Shown: piece by piece, positions 47,076 to 55,918 of the stretch
Numbering within the stretch: the stretch's first letter is position 1
How the letters are laid out: each line of letters opens with the position of its first letter
Assembly (NCBI RefSeq): GCF_017979425.1
Contig: NZ_JAERIS010000003.1
Location: 21,775 to 85,774, forward strand
From: Helicobacter salomonis
GTDB lineage: Bacteria; Campylobacterota; Campylobacteria; Campylobacterales; Helicobacteraceae
DNA length: 64,000 nt
Direction: 5' to 3'
Program-made: the position numbers and the translations under genes
Notes under the pieces: generated by a model
What the model was told of the DNA's origin: nothing
Databases searched by the model: none
Seen by the model: only the letters and a program-made list of their open reading frames with translations

Positions 47076-48248
47076 TCACCTCAAAACATGGCTGACAAAT
47101 TTCGAGTAATTATCCATTATCAGCCCTCCTTTGCGAAAGCCCAGCCCGCATGCTTCGTAGGCAAAAAAGACATTGGGTTGGTAGTAAAATTCTCCTGCTT
47201 GGTTGAGGGGAGCGTATTCTTGATAAACAGGCTTGTGGTTACCATAAACTCCTCCGGTTTCATGTAAGATACCTAGATCGGAGTTGAGAATCTGCACATT
47301 TGCTCCCTCACGCCCAAAAGCGACTTTACGCACTTGTTTTTTATTTCTCAAGGGCTCATAACTAGCTTCTAAAAGTAGGGGATGATTAGGATAGCACTCC
47401 CAAAGCACTTTTAAAAAGCGTTTGCTCTGAAACAAAAGTGTATAGGCAGGGTTTAAAAAGATGGTGTTTTGATTAGCCATCATGTCCTGCATAAGGAGCG
47501 CGAGCTCGGGCTCATCAATAGCAATGCTTTCCCATGGCACGAGCTTAAACAAAAATTCATAGTTCACTCCCTCAAAAAAGACCCCCTCTTCGGGGTTGAA
47601 TTGTACCTCGTCCATGTAAGCAAAATGCGTTTCAAACCCCGCACTCCGTGCAGTATCTTGCAAAAACTGCACACTACGTTCTTCCTCACTATTGCCTCGA
47701 ATACTTGAAAAAAGGATTTTCCATCCTTCATACATGCTCTCAAATTGACTCACATCTTCACTCAAAGTTACAAGGCGTTTAAAATTTTGACTCAAAGCCT
47801 CGTGGATATTGTTAAACTGCAAGTCCTCATTGTAGCCATTGTGTTTGAGCAAGGCCCATTGCACGAGCGCACTCTCATAGAGCATAGTCGGGGTATCTGC
47901 ATTAAACTCCAAAAGCTTGATGGGCTGCCCATCTAGCCCCCCAGCTAAATCGAAACGCCCATAGATATGCCAATGCACCTCCTCTTCAAAACTCTGTTTG
48001 ATCATGGGAATCAAGCTATTGGGAATATCCAGCTCAAAAAAGCGTTCCTGCTCGATGACCATCTGTGCCGTGTCTACAAACATGTCATAAAGCTCATTGC
48101 AAGCATCATAATAAGCATTAGCCTCTGTTTGGGTCACCTCTACCAAATCATTGCTAATATAGGGGCTTTGATCGGGATCGGTGTGCCAATCTAACCCGAT
48201 TTCTTCTAAAGCCTGATGGCTTAAAGGCTGTAAGGTTTTAATTTGCAT
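47076..48248 (-). CDS. Glutathionylspermidine synthase-like ATP-grasp protein (YgiC/YjfC family)
   Basis: 390 residues. C-terminal synthetase domain of the Gsp family with YGRFDLAGGLDGQPIKLLEF, NADTPTMLYESALVQW, LFKLVPWESIAID and KVAFGREGANVQIL. There is no amidase domain. Helicobacter is not known to make glutathione, so the real substrates of this ligase are unknown; a peptide-polyamine or similar bond is possible. ATG after AAAGGAATTCT. It lies nine bases behind the UPF0323 gene, as HP0233-HP0232 in H. pylori and ygiB-ygiC in E. coli. Confidence 0.83.
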   Translation of the reverse strand: MQIKTLQPLSHQALEEIGLDWHTDPDQSPYISNDLVEVTQTEANAYYDACNELYDMFVDTAQMVIEQERFFELDIPNSLIPMIKQSFEEEVHWHIYGRFDLAGGLDGQPIKLLEFNADTPTMLYESALVQWALLKHNGYNEDLQFNNIHEALSQNFKRLVTLSEDVSQFESMYEGWKILFSSIRGNSEEERSVQFLQDTARSAGFETHFAYMDEVQFNPEEGVFFEGVNYEFLFKLVPWESIAIDEPELALLMQDMMANQNTIFLNPAYTLLFQSKRFLKVLWECYPNHPLLLEASYEPLRNKKQVRKVAFGREGANVQILNSDLGILHETGGVYGNHKPVYQEYAPLNQAGEFYYQPNVFFAYEACGLGFRKGGLIMDNYSKFVSHVLR

Positions 48249-48257
48249 AGAATTCCT

Positions 48258-49055
48258 TTAAGAAGCAGCGCCATTATTATGGTTGGAGCCAAAAAATCCG
48301 CTACGGCCCTGTGAAGGAGCAGCACTGGGTGCACTCTGCGATCTTTGGGGAGTAGCAGTGGGGCTAGAACTATGTGTGCTCTGGCTAGCAGAGGGGCTAG
48401 AGGCAGGCGCGGGAGTGGAGCTGCGCGGAGTAGAGGTGCTGCTGGAATTAGCAGGGCTGGAGCTTTGTGAAGAGCCAAAAAACCCGCTACGGGTTTGACT
48501 AGAAGGGGAAGTGCCTGCACCCCTGAAATTATTCTGGCTGCGTTGGTAAGCCTGCGGGGAACTATAATTTCTTTGGGCATTTTGGGTGTAGTTGGGATTA
48601 TTGAAAAGCTTGTTGCCAATATAAGCCCCTAAGATCGCCCCGGCGGCACTGCCCAAAATTGCCCCCCCGATACCCAGTCCAGAACCTCCACCCTCGGTAG
48701 GAGGTTTGGTGAGCTGGCTTGTGCCATTGTCGATTTTTGCCTCCTCTTCTTTGATGAATTTTTGCACCTCTTCATCACTAAGCATGCGCTCCTTGCCCTG
48801 CATGTCACGCACCACAACCCGGGTTTTATCACTCGGGTATTCCTCAGCAACCTTATAACTCTTATCAGGCTGTTCTTGCAAGATCACCAACGCGCCCTTT
48901 TTAACTTGTTGAGTTTGTTGGCTAGTTTCTTTGGGTTTTTCCTCTGTAGGCTTTTCCTGCGCGTCGCTTTTACAGCCTGCCAAAGCCACTACCACCACCG
49001 CACTAAGCCCCCCCACGATGGCATAATCTGAAATTTTTCTAAAAGGTGTGCGCAT
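48258..49055 (-). CDS. UPF0323 family lipoprotein (YgiB/DUF1190-like)
   Basis: 265 residues. Lipobox [10 protein letters not shown] with Cys28 as the lipid site. A glycine-rich part [20 protein letters not shown] (about 121-140) and a long Ser/Pro/Gln-rich tail. The segment GxxRSGFFGS occurs twice in the tail (around 188 and 253), showing an internal repeat. Known members are of unknown function; HP0232 is the counterpart. Heads the group UPF0323-synthase-PepSY. The operon partner suggests an envelope role. Confidence 0.83.
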   Translation of the reverse strand: MRTPFRKISDYAIVGGLSAVVVVALAGCKSDAQEKPTEEKPKETSQQTQQVKKGALVILQEQPDKSYKVAEEYPSDKTRVVVRDMQGKERMLSDEEVQKFIKEEEAKIDNGTSQLTKPPTEGGGSGLGIGGAILGSAAGAILGAYIGNKLFNNPNYTQNAQRNYSSPQAYQRSQNNFRGAGTSPSSQTRSGFFGSSQSSSPANSSSTSTPRSSTPAPASSPSASQSTHSSSPTATPQRSQSAPSAAPSQGRSGFFGSNHNNGAAS

Positions 49056-49126
49056 CTATATCCTTATCTCTTAAAAGCCCTTATGCTAGCATAATTTTGC
49101 CTAAGTTATATCGTAGGAACAGAGCC

Positions 49127-50803
49127 TTATATCTTGAATTGTTTGATGTCGGCATCTAAATCCACAGTAGATTTGTGTAAGGAATTAGAAAGACCCAGCA
49201 CTTTCTGGGCATTGCTTGCCGATTTCTGAACGCTATTTTCAATAGCGGTCAAATTGTCGATCATTGTCGTGATACTTTGGCTTGTTTGGATATAGTGGTG
49301 GATGAATCCCTGCGTGTCCTCTAGCATCACTCCCATTTCTACACTCATATTTTGGAAATGTTGTTGCACTTCTAAGCTATTCTCACTTAAACTCTTGATT
49401 TTCCTGGAATTATGGTTCATTTGGGTCGCCACATCGTTGATCTCTTGGACAATCAGACCAATCGTAGAGTTGATCTCTGCTAAACTCTTCTGGGTGCGTG
49501 CGGCTAAGTTGCGCACTTCATCGGCCACTACTGCAAAACCGCGTCCGTGCTCCCCTGCACGAGCGGCTTCGATCGCTGCATTCAAGGCTAATAAATTGGT
49601 TTGATCGGCGATGTCGTTAATGATGTGCAGAATACTTTTCACACTATCAGCATTTCTACTCAAGTGTTCGATCTGGAGAGCAAGAGCCTCTTCGGTCTGT
49701 GCAGTTTCTAAAATGTGGTCTAACATGCTACTGAGGGAACGATTGGAAGTTTGCATAGAGTCCTGTGTTTTGGTCAGTTTTTCACCCATGTTCTGTGCCT
49801 CATTCAAGGATGTTTGGATGGTTTCAGAGAGATTAAGGGAGGCAGTGTGGAGTGTTTTAATTTTTTGAATATTTTCTTTTGTAGTGGCTGTAGCCCTCGC
49901 AATAATATCGTGCAAAGAATCGGCTAGAGCGCGGTTTTGTATGCTATGCGCAGAGATTTTCTTCATCACATTGTGAATACTCTCCACAAATTGGTTGATA
50001 TAAGTACCAGCTTGTCCGATCTCATCTTTAGAATTATCCACCTTAAAGCGGCTCGTCAAATCCTTATCTCCATGAGCAAAAGTAGCCACCTTAGTCACCA
50101 GGGCTTTGAGGCGTGTGAAAATTGTCAGACGCATGAGAAAACCCAAACATAGGAGAATCGTGACAATGATGCCTAAATTCCATAATACCAACATCTTGGA
50201 GTCATCGGACTCTTGGACCGTAGCTATGTCCTCTAAAATCTTGAAATCTCGCTGGATATCGCTGTAGTAAGAAGTGATCGCAAAGATCAAGTCTTCCTGC
50301 GGATCGTGGTGGACATAAGCCACCTTAGGCTCTGGTACACCTCCGGCTACTTTGGGCATGGCATAGCGCACATAACCTCCGCCTGCCTTAGCCACTTCTA
50401 AGAAGCGGCGCACATAGTAAACTCCATCGGCACTCCTAAGATCCAAACCATTTTTGCCTTGCGCATGAGGGACCACAGGATCATAAACCACTTTGCCGGT
50501 TTTATCCACCGCCACAATGTAGTAAATATCGGGGCTATTGCTAATGGCAGCGATCAAGCTGAGCGCAGACTGCAACGCCATTTGTTTATCTTGAGTGCGG
50601 TTGAAAATAACCAGAGAATATTCTAAGATGCTATACATATGTTTAAGACTATCTTCTTTTTTAGTAATATTCTGCTGTTCTGTTGCCTTGATGATATTAT
50701 GCATAAGCTGGCTGTGCTTGTGATTTATGATTAAAATCAAGGCAACGCCCATGATGATTAGAGACACAAAAACATTTAGGATGATTTTAAAACTCAGACG
50801 CAC
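49127..50803 (-). CDS. Methyl-accepting chemotaxis protein with sCache-type sensor
   Basis: 558 residues. First span at about 7-27, periplasmic sensor of single-Cache type at about 30-200 ([45 protein letters not shown]), second span at about 208-230, HAMP, and a signalling domain with the hairpin [20 protein letters not shown] and [15 protein letters not shown]. sCache domains sense small organic acids or similar ligands. I cannot say which H. pylori Tlp it matches. GTG start with AAGGGG. Monocistronic. Confidence 0.9.
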   Translation of the reverse strand: MRLSFKIILNVFVSLIIMGVALILIINHKHSQLMHNIIKATEQQNITKKEDSLKHMYSILEYSLVIFNRTQDKQMALQSALSLIAAISNSPDIYYIVAVDKTGKVVYDPVVPHAQGKNGLDLRSADGVYYVRRFLEVAKAGGGYVRYAMPKVAGGVPEPKVAYVHHDPQEDLIFAITSYYSDIQRDFKILEDIATVQESDDSKMLVLWNLGIIVTILLCLGFLMRLTIFTRLKALVTKVATFAHGDKDLTSRFKVDNSKDEIGQAGTYINQFVESIHNVMKKISAHSIQNRALADSLHDIIARATATTKENIQKIKTLHTASLNLSETIQTSLNEAQNMGEKLTKTQDSMQTSNRSLSSMLDHILETAQTEEALALQIEHLSRNADSVKSILHIINDIADQTNLLALNAAIEAARAGEHGRGFAVVADEVRNLAARTQKSLAEINSTIGLIVQEINDVATQMNHNSRKIKSLSENSLEVQQHFQNMSVEMGVMLEDTQGFIHHYIQTSQSITTMIDNLTAIENSVQKSASNAQKVLGLSNSLHKSTVDLDADIKQFKI

Positions 50804-50897
50804 TCGTTCCCCTTAAAAGCAAATATGAAATTCTAACACATGTAGAAACTCCATGGCAATACCATTAAATCGAGCACATCACTTCAACTGGACAGAC

Positions 50898-51488
50898 CTA
50901 AAACCTGTAGTGCACTGCCAAACCGTAGTGCATGCCCTTCTTTTCATCAACACCAATTTCGGGATAGAGCTCCCAATTACGGCGGTACTTAGAAGTGAAA
51001 AGATAGGCAAAGCCCCAGCCTATTAAGCTCCCCACCACCACCTGCAATACTGTGTGTTTGCGCGCTACCACACGGCTTGCATCGGTCAACATCGCTAAGG
51101 CAATCACGGGCAAGGCAGGCTTCCAACCATAGCGGTAATATACAAACCCAGCCGCGCTCCACGCTCCCCCTGCATGTCCGCTGGGCATCCCTCGCCAGCT
51201 ATCACAACAGGGGCGTTTAGCAAAGGGCACTTTAGCTCCTCTTGCATGGGCACTTGCAAAAGCGTCCTTAACTCCATAAATTACCGCCTGTGTTACTAAA
51301 CTGCCCAAAGCCAGCTCTCCCATCCCTCGATAGTCGCGCATGCCCAAGCTCACCACTCCTACAAAGACGGGCATCAAACGCAATACATCCCCAATATCCT
51401 CTAAAATCTTGGCTTCTCGTGCACTGGGCGCACATTCTAAGCGCGTACAAAATAACAATATCAAACCCACATGCACGATCTTTCGCAT
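50898..51488 (-). CDS. PAP2-family membrane phosphatase (LpxF-like)
   Basis: 196 residues with a signal-like N terminus and about four spans. PAP2 motifs: KVPFAKRP, GMPSGHAGGAWS (His of motif 2), and SRVVARKHTVLQV, where the usual Asp after the motif 3 His is Gln (HTVLQ). HP1580 in H. pylori, the lipid A 4'-phosphatase LpxF, lies beside wecA and by recollection also departs from Asp here, so this is likely its counterpart. I place the start at ATG 51488, since TATAAT overlaps the upstream ATG 51497. The message would be leaderless. Confidence 0.72.
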   Translation of the reverse strand: MRKIVHVGLILLFCTRLECAPSAREAKILEDIGDVLRLMPVFVGVVSLGMRDYRGMGELALGSLVTQAVIYGVKDAFASAHARGAKVPFAKRPCCDSWRGMPSGHAGGAWSAAGFVYYRYGWKPALPVIALAMLTDASRVVARKHTVLQVVVGSLIGWGFAYLFTSKYRRNWELYPEIGVDEKKGMHYGLAVHYRF

Positions 51489-51495
51489 AGTTTTC

Positions 51496-51520
51496 ATTAT
51501 AACATTTTGTTGGGTATAAT
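51496..51520. promoter_or_regulatory. Divergent leaderless promoters for the PAP2 gene and wecA
   Basis: TATAAT occurs on the plus strand at 51515-51520 and on the minus strand at 51501-51496, 13 bases apart. The wecA ATG lies seven bases after the last base of the plus-strand box, and the second ATG of the PAP2 gene eight bases after the minus-strand one, exactly where transcription should begin. Neither gene has a ribosome binding site. Confidence 0.65.
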
Positions 51521-51526
51521 GCCCCC

Positions 51527-52498
51527 ATGTTTGCTTTCCTATTGAGTTTTTGTTGCGCGTTGGGAGTGATTTTTTACTCTAAGCACGCCCGACTTTTTGT
51601 GGATAATGCCCATAAGCCCCAGGGCTTCCACACCCAAAGAACCCCTAGAGCGGGTGGCTTGGGGATTTTTCTCGTCTTCACATGGGGAGGCTGGGGGAGT
51701 GTCTGGATATTGTTGGGAGCAATTCTAATTTTCATAAGTGGATTTTTAGAGGACATGAACCGTCCTCTTAGCCCAAAGTGGCGCTTGTGTTTGCAGAGTT
51801 TGGGCGTAGGGGTTGTGGTGATATTCACCCCGCTCATCTTGCGCGATTTTAGTCCCCTGCTCAGTTTGCCCTTTTGGATCGCTCTGCCCTTTAGTGTTTT
51901 CATGCTCGTAGGCGTGATCAATGCGATGAATATCATTGATGGCTTTAATGGGCTAGCTGGGGGTTTGAGTGTGGCGGTGTTGGGGATTTTATATGCTATT
52001 GAGCCCAGCCCCGTACTTTTAGCCCTATTGCTAGGGGTGTTGGGTTTTTTGGTGCTCAATTTTCCTAAGGGTTATATTTTCTTAGGCGATGGGGGGGCTT
52101 ACCTCTTGGGGCTGGTGTGTGGGGCAAGTTTGATGGATTTAGCTTTGAGGGAGGTGGTAAGTGTGTGGTTTGGGTTGGCTTTAATGGTGTATCCGGTAAC
52201 TGAAGTGCTTTTTTCTATCGCTAGGCGCAAGCTCCAAAACCAAAAGGCCACCATGCCCGATGCTCTTCACCTACACACTCTGCTTTTTAAAGCGCTGTCG
52301 CGCCGAAGTACTCTCTTGAATCCTAATGCTCTAACCGGACTTGTAGTGGTAGGCTTAAATCTCCCCTTTATGTTACTGAGCTTCTTTTATCGCCACCAAC
52401 CCTATTGGCTTTTGGGCTTGATTGGGGGGTTCGTGGGTGGCTATCTGACCCTGTATCGTTGGTTATTAAACTATCATAAGGAATCCCCATGCGCTTAG
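51527..52498 (+). CDS. wecA: Undecaprenyl-phosphate GlcNAc-1-phosphate transferase (WecA-like)
   Basis: 323 residues, glycosyltransferase family 4 (MraY/WecA) with about 10 spans. Motifs: TQRAPRAGG-like RTPRAGGLGIFLVF, EDMNRPLSPKWRL, INAMNIIDGFNGLAGG and FPKGYIFLGDGGAYLLG. Starts the O-antigen on the lipid carrier in H. pylori (HP1581, once called llm). Its neighbour, a lipid A phosphatase-like protein, acts in the same surface. Overlaps pdxJ by 10 bases. Confidence 0.9.
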   Translation: MFAFLLSFCCALGVIFYSKHARLFVDNAHKPQGFHTQRTPRAGGLGIFLVFTWGGWGSVWILLGAILIFISGFLEDMNRPLSPKWRLCLQSLGVGVVVIFTPLILRDFSPLLSLPFWIALPFSVFMLVGVINAMNIIDGFNGLAGGLSVAVLGILYAIEPSPVLLALLLGVLGFLVLNFPKGYIFLGDGGAYLLGLVCGASLMDLALREVVSVWFGLALMVYPVTEVLFSIARRKLQNQKATMPDALHLHTLLFKALSRRSTLLNPNALTGLVVVGLNLPFMLLSFFYRHQPYWLLGLIGGFVGGYLTLYRWLLNYHKESPCA

Positions 52499-53268
52499 GT
52501 TTGAACATCGATCATATCGCCACGCTCAGAGAGGCGCGCAAAATCCACGAGCCCGATGTGTTGGAGGCAATTTTTGTCGCCAAAAATACAGGCGTGGATT
52601 TGATCACTTTGCACTTGAGAGAAGATCGCCGTCATATCCACGAAGACGATGTGGCAAGCATCATTAAGCACGCCCCCATGCCCGTGAATGTAGAATGTGC
52701 GATCGACCCTGAGATTACCAAAATTTTATGCGCCCACCATCCCTTTAAGGTAACTCTAGTGCCTGAAAAACGCGCAGAAATCACTACAGAGGGAGGGCTT
52801 AACTTAGAACACCCTCAACTGCCTCAAGTCATTGAAACCTATTTGGATCATGGCATAGAAGTTGCGCTTTTCATTGATCCGGGATTGGAAAACTTAGAGC
52901 GCGCCCTAGAGTTAGGGGTGCGTGTAGTGGAGTTGCACACAGGGCAATTTAGCAATCTCTACAACACGCTTTATTCCAACTTCAAACGCCATAAAAACCG
53001 TTTAGATTTGCCCCAAGACAACACCACACTTAAGCGCATGCTCGATCAGAGCCTGCAAGAACTAGAACAGAGCGCTTTAGCGGGAAAAAAAATGGGGCTT
53101 GAAATGTGCGCCGGACATGGCTTGAATTATTTTAGTGCAGGATTGGTGGCACGTATACAGAGTTTGCAAGAGCTCAACATCGGACATGCAATTATAGCCA
53201 GAGCAGTCATGGTGGGCTTAGCGCGCGCCATTACAGACATGCAAGAGGTTATCAGGCGTGCACGCTGA
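52489..53268 (+). CDS. pdxJ: Pyridoxine 5'-phosphate synthase
   Basis: 259 residues. LGLNIDHIATLREARK at the start, DLITLHLREDRRHIHEDDV, VNVECAID, TLVPEKRAEITTEGGLN, ELHTGQFSN and AGHGLNYF mark the PdxJ active site. Makes pyridoxine phosphate from 1-deoxyxylulose phosphate and the PdxA product. AAGGAA precedes ATG 52489. It overlaps pdxA by 11 bases, so the two final enzymes are coupled. Confidence 0.95.
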   Translation: MRLGLNIDHIATLREARKIHEPDVLEAIFVAKNTGVDLITLHLREDRRHIHEDDVASIIKHAPMPVNVECAIDPEITKILCAHHPFKVTLVPEKRAEITTEGGLNLEHPQLPQVIETYLDHGIEVALFIDPGLENLERALELGVRVVELHTGQFSNLYNTLYSNFKRHKNRLDLPQDNTTLKRMLDQSLQELEQSALAGKKMGLEMCAGHGLNYFSAGLVARIQSLQELNIGHAIIARAVMVGLARAITDMQEVIRRAR

Positions 53269-54178
53269 AATTGCGATCTCAATTGGCGATGTCAATGGAA
53301 TAGGTCCAGAGATCGCGCTTAAAGCTCATCATCACATTAATCAAATCTGTCGACCTCTTTATTGTGTCCACCAAGAACTTTTAGAACGGGCCAATGCGCT
53401 CTTAAAACACGCCTATACTTCCGCCCTAGAAAGCATGCAATGCACAGAGATCAATGCCCCCATACCAGCTCTAAAACCCAGTCAAATAGACAGAGCAAGT
53501 GGGTTTTATAGCTACGCTAGCTTTTTGCACGCCCTAGATTTAGCCGATGCCAAGGAGGTGAAAGGGGTGTGCACTCTGCCCATTCACAAAAAGGCGTGGC
53601 AACTGGCCGGAGTGGATACACCTGGACACACCGCGCTTTTAAGGGATCGCTACAAACAAGAAGCCATCATGATGCTAGGTTGCCTCCATCTATGGGTCGC
53701 CCTCTTTAGCGATCACATTCCCTTAAGTGCGGTGAGTGGTCGCGTACGATTGAAACCTTTAACGGAGTTTTTACGCACACTGGGACGCGTTTTACCCCAA
53801 GTTAACCAAATTGCGGTCCTAGGAATCGATCCGCATTGTGGAGATGGGGGAGCGATTGGCACACAGGATTTGATTGTACAAGAAGCGATTGAGCAAGCCA
53901 ACATGGCCCTAAACACCCCTAAATTTCTAGGTCCTATTCCAGCCGATAGCGCGTTTGCGCCCCACTTCAGAGAGCGACACCGCCATTTCGTCGCGCTTTA
54001 CCACGATGTCGGCTTAGCCCCACTCAAGGCCCTTTATTTCGAAGAGAGTGTCAATGTTTCCTTAAATCTACCTATCAAGCGCGCCAGCGTGGACCACGGG
54101 TGCGCCTTTGATATCGCCTATCAAAACAAGGCAAACACCAAGAGCTATTGCAACGCGATCAGCTACCTACTAGCCTAG
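53258..54178 (+). CDS. pdxA: 4-Hydroxythreonine-4-phosphate dehydrogenase
   Basis: 306 residues. AISIGDVNGIGPEIALKA at the start, DTPGHTALLRDRYK with a metal-ligand His, GIDPHCGDGGAIGTQD and YHDVGLAPLKALYF, both with metal histidines, and SVDHGCAFDIAYQNKAN. Metal-dependent dehydrogenase in vitamin B6 synthesis. GTG start inside pdxJ. Convergent with the thioesterase gene, overlapping by four bases. Confidence 0.94.
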   Translation: MHAEIAISIGDVNGIGPEIALKAHHHINQICRPLYCVHQELLERANALLKHAYTSALESMQCTEINAPIPALKPSQIDRASGFYSYASFLHALDLADAKEVKGVCTLPIHKKAWQLAGVDTPGHTALLRDRYKQEAIMMLGCLHLWVALFSDHIPLSAVSGRVRLKPLTEFLRTLGRVLPQVNQIAVLGIDPHCGDGGAIGTQDLIVQEAIEQANMALNTPKFLGPIPADSAFAPHFRERHRHFVALYHDVGLAPLKALYFEESVNVSLNLPIKRASVDHGCAFDIAYQNKANTKSYCNAISYLLA

Positions 54179-54717
54179 CTACTCTGTTGGGCTTGTGTTA
54201 GGCGTTCCTGCTCTTCCTTGAGCGCGGACTTTTGCGTGCGTTTGAGCATCTCTCGGCGGCGAATCGCCCTCTCGTGGCGTTCCTTTTCTTTTTCCGTTTG
54301 AGGAACAAAAGGAGGCATGGGCATGGTTTTGCCATCCTTGAGAGCCACCATCGTAAAATAACAACTGTTGGTATGAATGGCTGTTCTTGCCTTAAAGTCC
54401 TCACAAATTACCTTGATCCCTACCTCGCAACTCTTCGTGCCTACATAATTGATGCTGGCATAAAAAGTTACCAAGGTGCCAATGGGAATGGGGTGTTTGA
54501 AGAGTACACGATCCACACTCAAAGTTACCGTCCCATAGCCACAATAACGCGTGGAACACACATAGGCGACTTTATCCAGGAGATTGAGTAACTCACCTCC
54601 GTGCATGACATTGTTGAAATTGACCATCGTAGGCGTTACCAAGAACGACATGGTGAGTTGTCTAGGATCGCCTATACTGGCTGTTGTATCTGCCAATAAC
54701 TGCTCTCGTTCACTCAT
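54175..54717 (-). CDS. Acyl-CoA thioesterase (hotdog fold, YciA-like)
   Basis: 180 residues. Hotdog domain with FNNVMHGGELLNLLDKVAYV, where the Asp is the likely catalytic acid, and TLSVDRVLFKHPIPIGTLVT. The C-terminal 40 residues are charged (KEKERHERAIRRREMLKRTQ) and helical. I choose ATG 54717 with AAGGAG five bases before, shortening the upstream frame by 12 residues. It corresponds to HP0891. Hydrolyses acyl-CoA in the cytoplasm. Confidence 0.87.
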   Translation of the reverse strand: MSEREQLLADTTASIGDPRQLTMSFLVTPTMVNFNNVMHGGELLNLLDKVAYVCSTRYCGYGTVTLSVDRVLFKHPIPIGTLVTFYASINYVGTKSCEVGIKVICEDFKARTAIHTNSCYFTMVALKDGKTMPMPPFVPQTEKEKERHERAIRRREMLKRTQKSALKEEQERLTQAQQSS

Positions 54718-54786
54718 TAAAACTCCTTGCACAAATGCCCCTAATTTAACCAAATTTGGATAACATTCATCTAAAAAGGTCTTTGC

Positions 54787-55824
54787 ATGTTAGTGTTTAC
54801 AGGGGCTTGCGGTTACATTGGAGCGAGTGTCGCCCGTTGGTTTTTGGAGCGCACAGATCACCACATCCTCATTATAGATAACCTCAGCACGGGTTTTGAG
54901 ATTCATGCCCAGACTCTCAAACACTACTACCCAAAGCGCGTGGAATTTATCAAACTTGACTTATACGACACCAAAGCTCTAAATACCTTGTTGCAGCACA
55001 AGCGCGACCAAGGGCAAATCATTAAAGGTGTTTTGCACTTTGCGGCTAAACTCTTAGTGGAAGAATCTACGCGCTTACCTTTGGCCTACTATGAAAATAA
55101 CACCCTCAACACTTTGCAACTTGCCAAACTCTGCGTGCAGCATGGCATTAAGCATTTTCTCTTTTCCTCTACTGCGGCAGTTTATGAACAGAGTGAACAT
55201 GCCATCAACGAACAGACCCCCCTAAATCCAATTAATCCTTACGGAGCTTCTAAGATGATGAGTGAGCGCATTTTGTTGGACACCGCTAGCACTGCGCCCT
55301 TTTCCTGTGCAATCCTGCGTTATTTTAATGTGGCTGGGGCGACTCATTTTAATGACTACACCACCCCTTTTGGCTTAGGGCAACGCACTCTAAACGCCAC
55401 CCATCTCATCAAGATCGCCTGCGAATGCGCCACCTTTAAACGCCCCTCTATGGGGATTTTTGGCACAGATTACCCCACTCCAGATGGCACTTGCATTCGA
55501 GATTACATCCACATCGACGATCTCGCCTCAGCGCATTTAAACGCATTTGAAACCCTTCTAAACACCTCCAAAAGCGCGATTTACAATGTGGGTTATGGGC
55601 GCGGCTACAGCGTGCGCGAAGTGATTGCAAAAGTAAAAGAAGTTTCAGGAGTAGATTTTCAAGTTGAACTCCAGGCACGGCGTGCAGGTGATCCAAGTTG
55701 TCTAGTAGCCGATAACCGCAAGATTTTAAACCACACCAATTTCAAACCCGCTTTTGATAGCTTGGACACCATTGTCAAAAGTGCTTATGAATGGGAAAAG
55801 TATTTAGGAGCACAGCGAATCTAA
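54787..55824 (+). CDS. galE: UDP-glucose 4-epimerase
   Basis: 345 residues. The nucleotide loop TGACGYIGASVARW, the catalytic Ser/Thr in FSSTAAVYE, YGASKMMSE with Tyr and Lys, and the end DNRKILNHTNFKPAF of the GalE family. Interconverts UDP-glucose and UDP-galactose for LPS. AAAGG before ATG 54787. Monocistronic, divergent to the thioesterase. Confidence 0.93.
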   Translation: MLVFTGACGYIGASVARWFLERTDHHILIIDNLSTGFEIHAQTLKHYYPKRVEFIKLDLYDTKALNTLLQHKRDQGQIIKGVLHFAAKLLVEESTRLPLAYYENNTLNTLQLAKLCVQHGIKHFLFSSTAAVYEQSEHAINEQTPLNPINPYGASKMMSERILLDTASTAPFSCAILRYFNVAGATHFNDYTTPFGLGQRTLNATHLIKIACECATFKRPSMGIFGTDYPTPDGTCIRDYIHIDDLASAHLNAFETLLNTSKSAIYNVGYGRGYSVREVIAKVKEVSGVDFQVELQARRAGDPSCLVADNRKILNHTNFKPAFDSLDTIVKSAYEWEKYLGAQRI

Positions 55825-55918
55825 AATAAGGTTCTTAAGATACGAGAACCAACTTGTTTTAAGTATCCCCTGAGCGACTTTATGCTTTAATGCATGCAAA
55901 TCATTGTAGGGATTCTAA

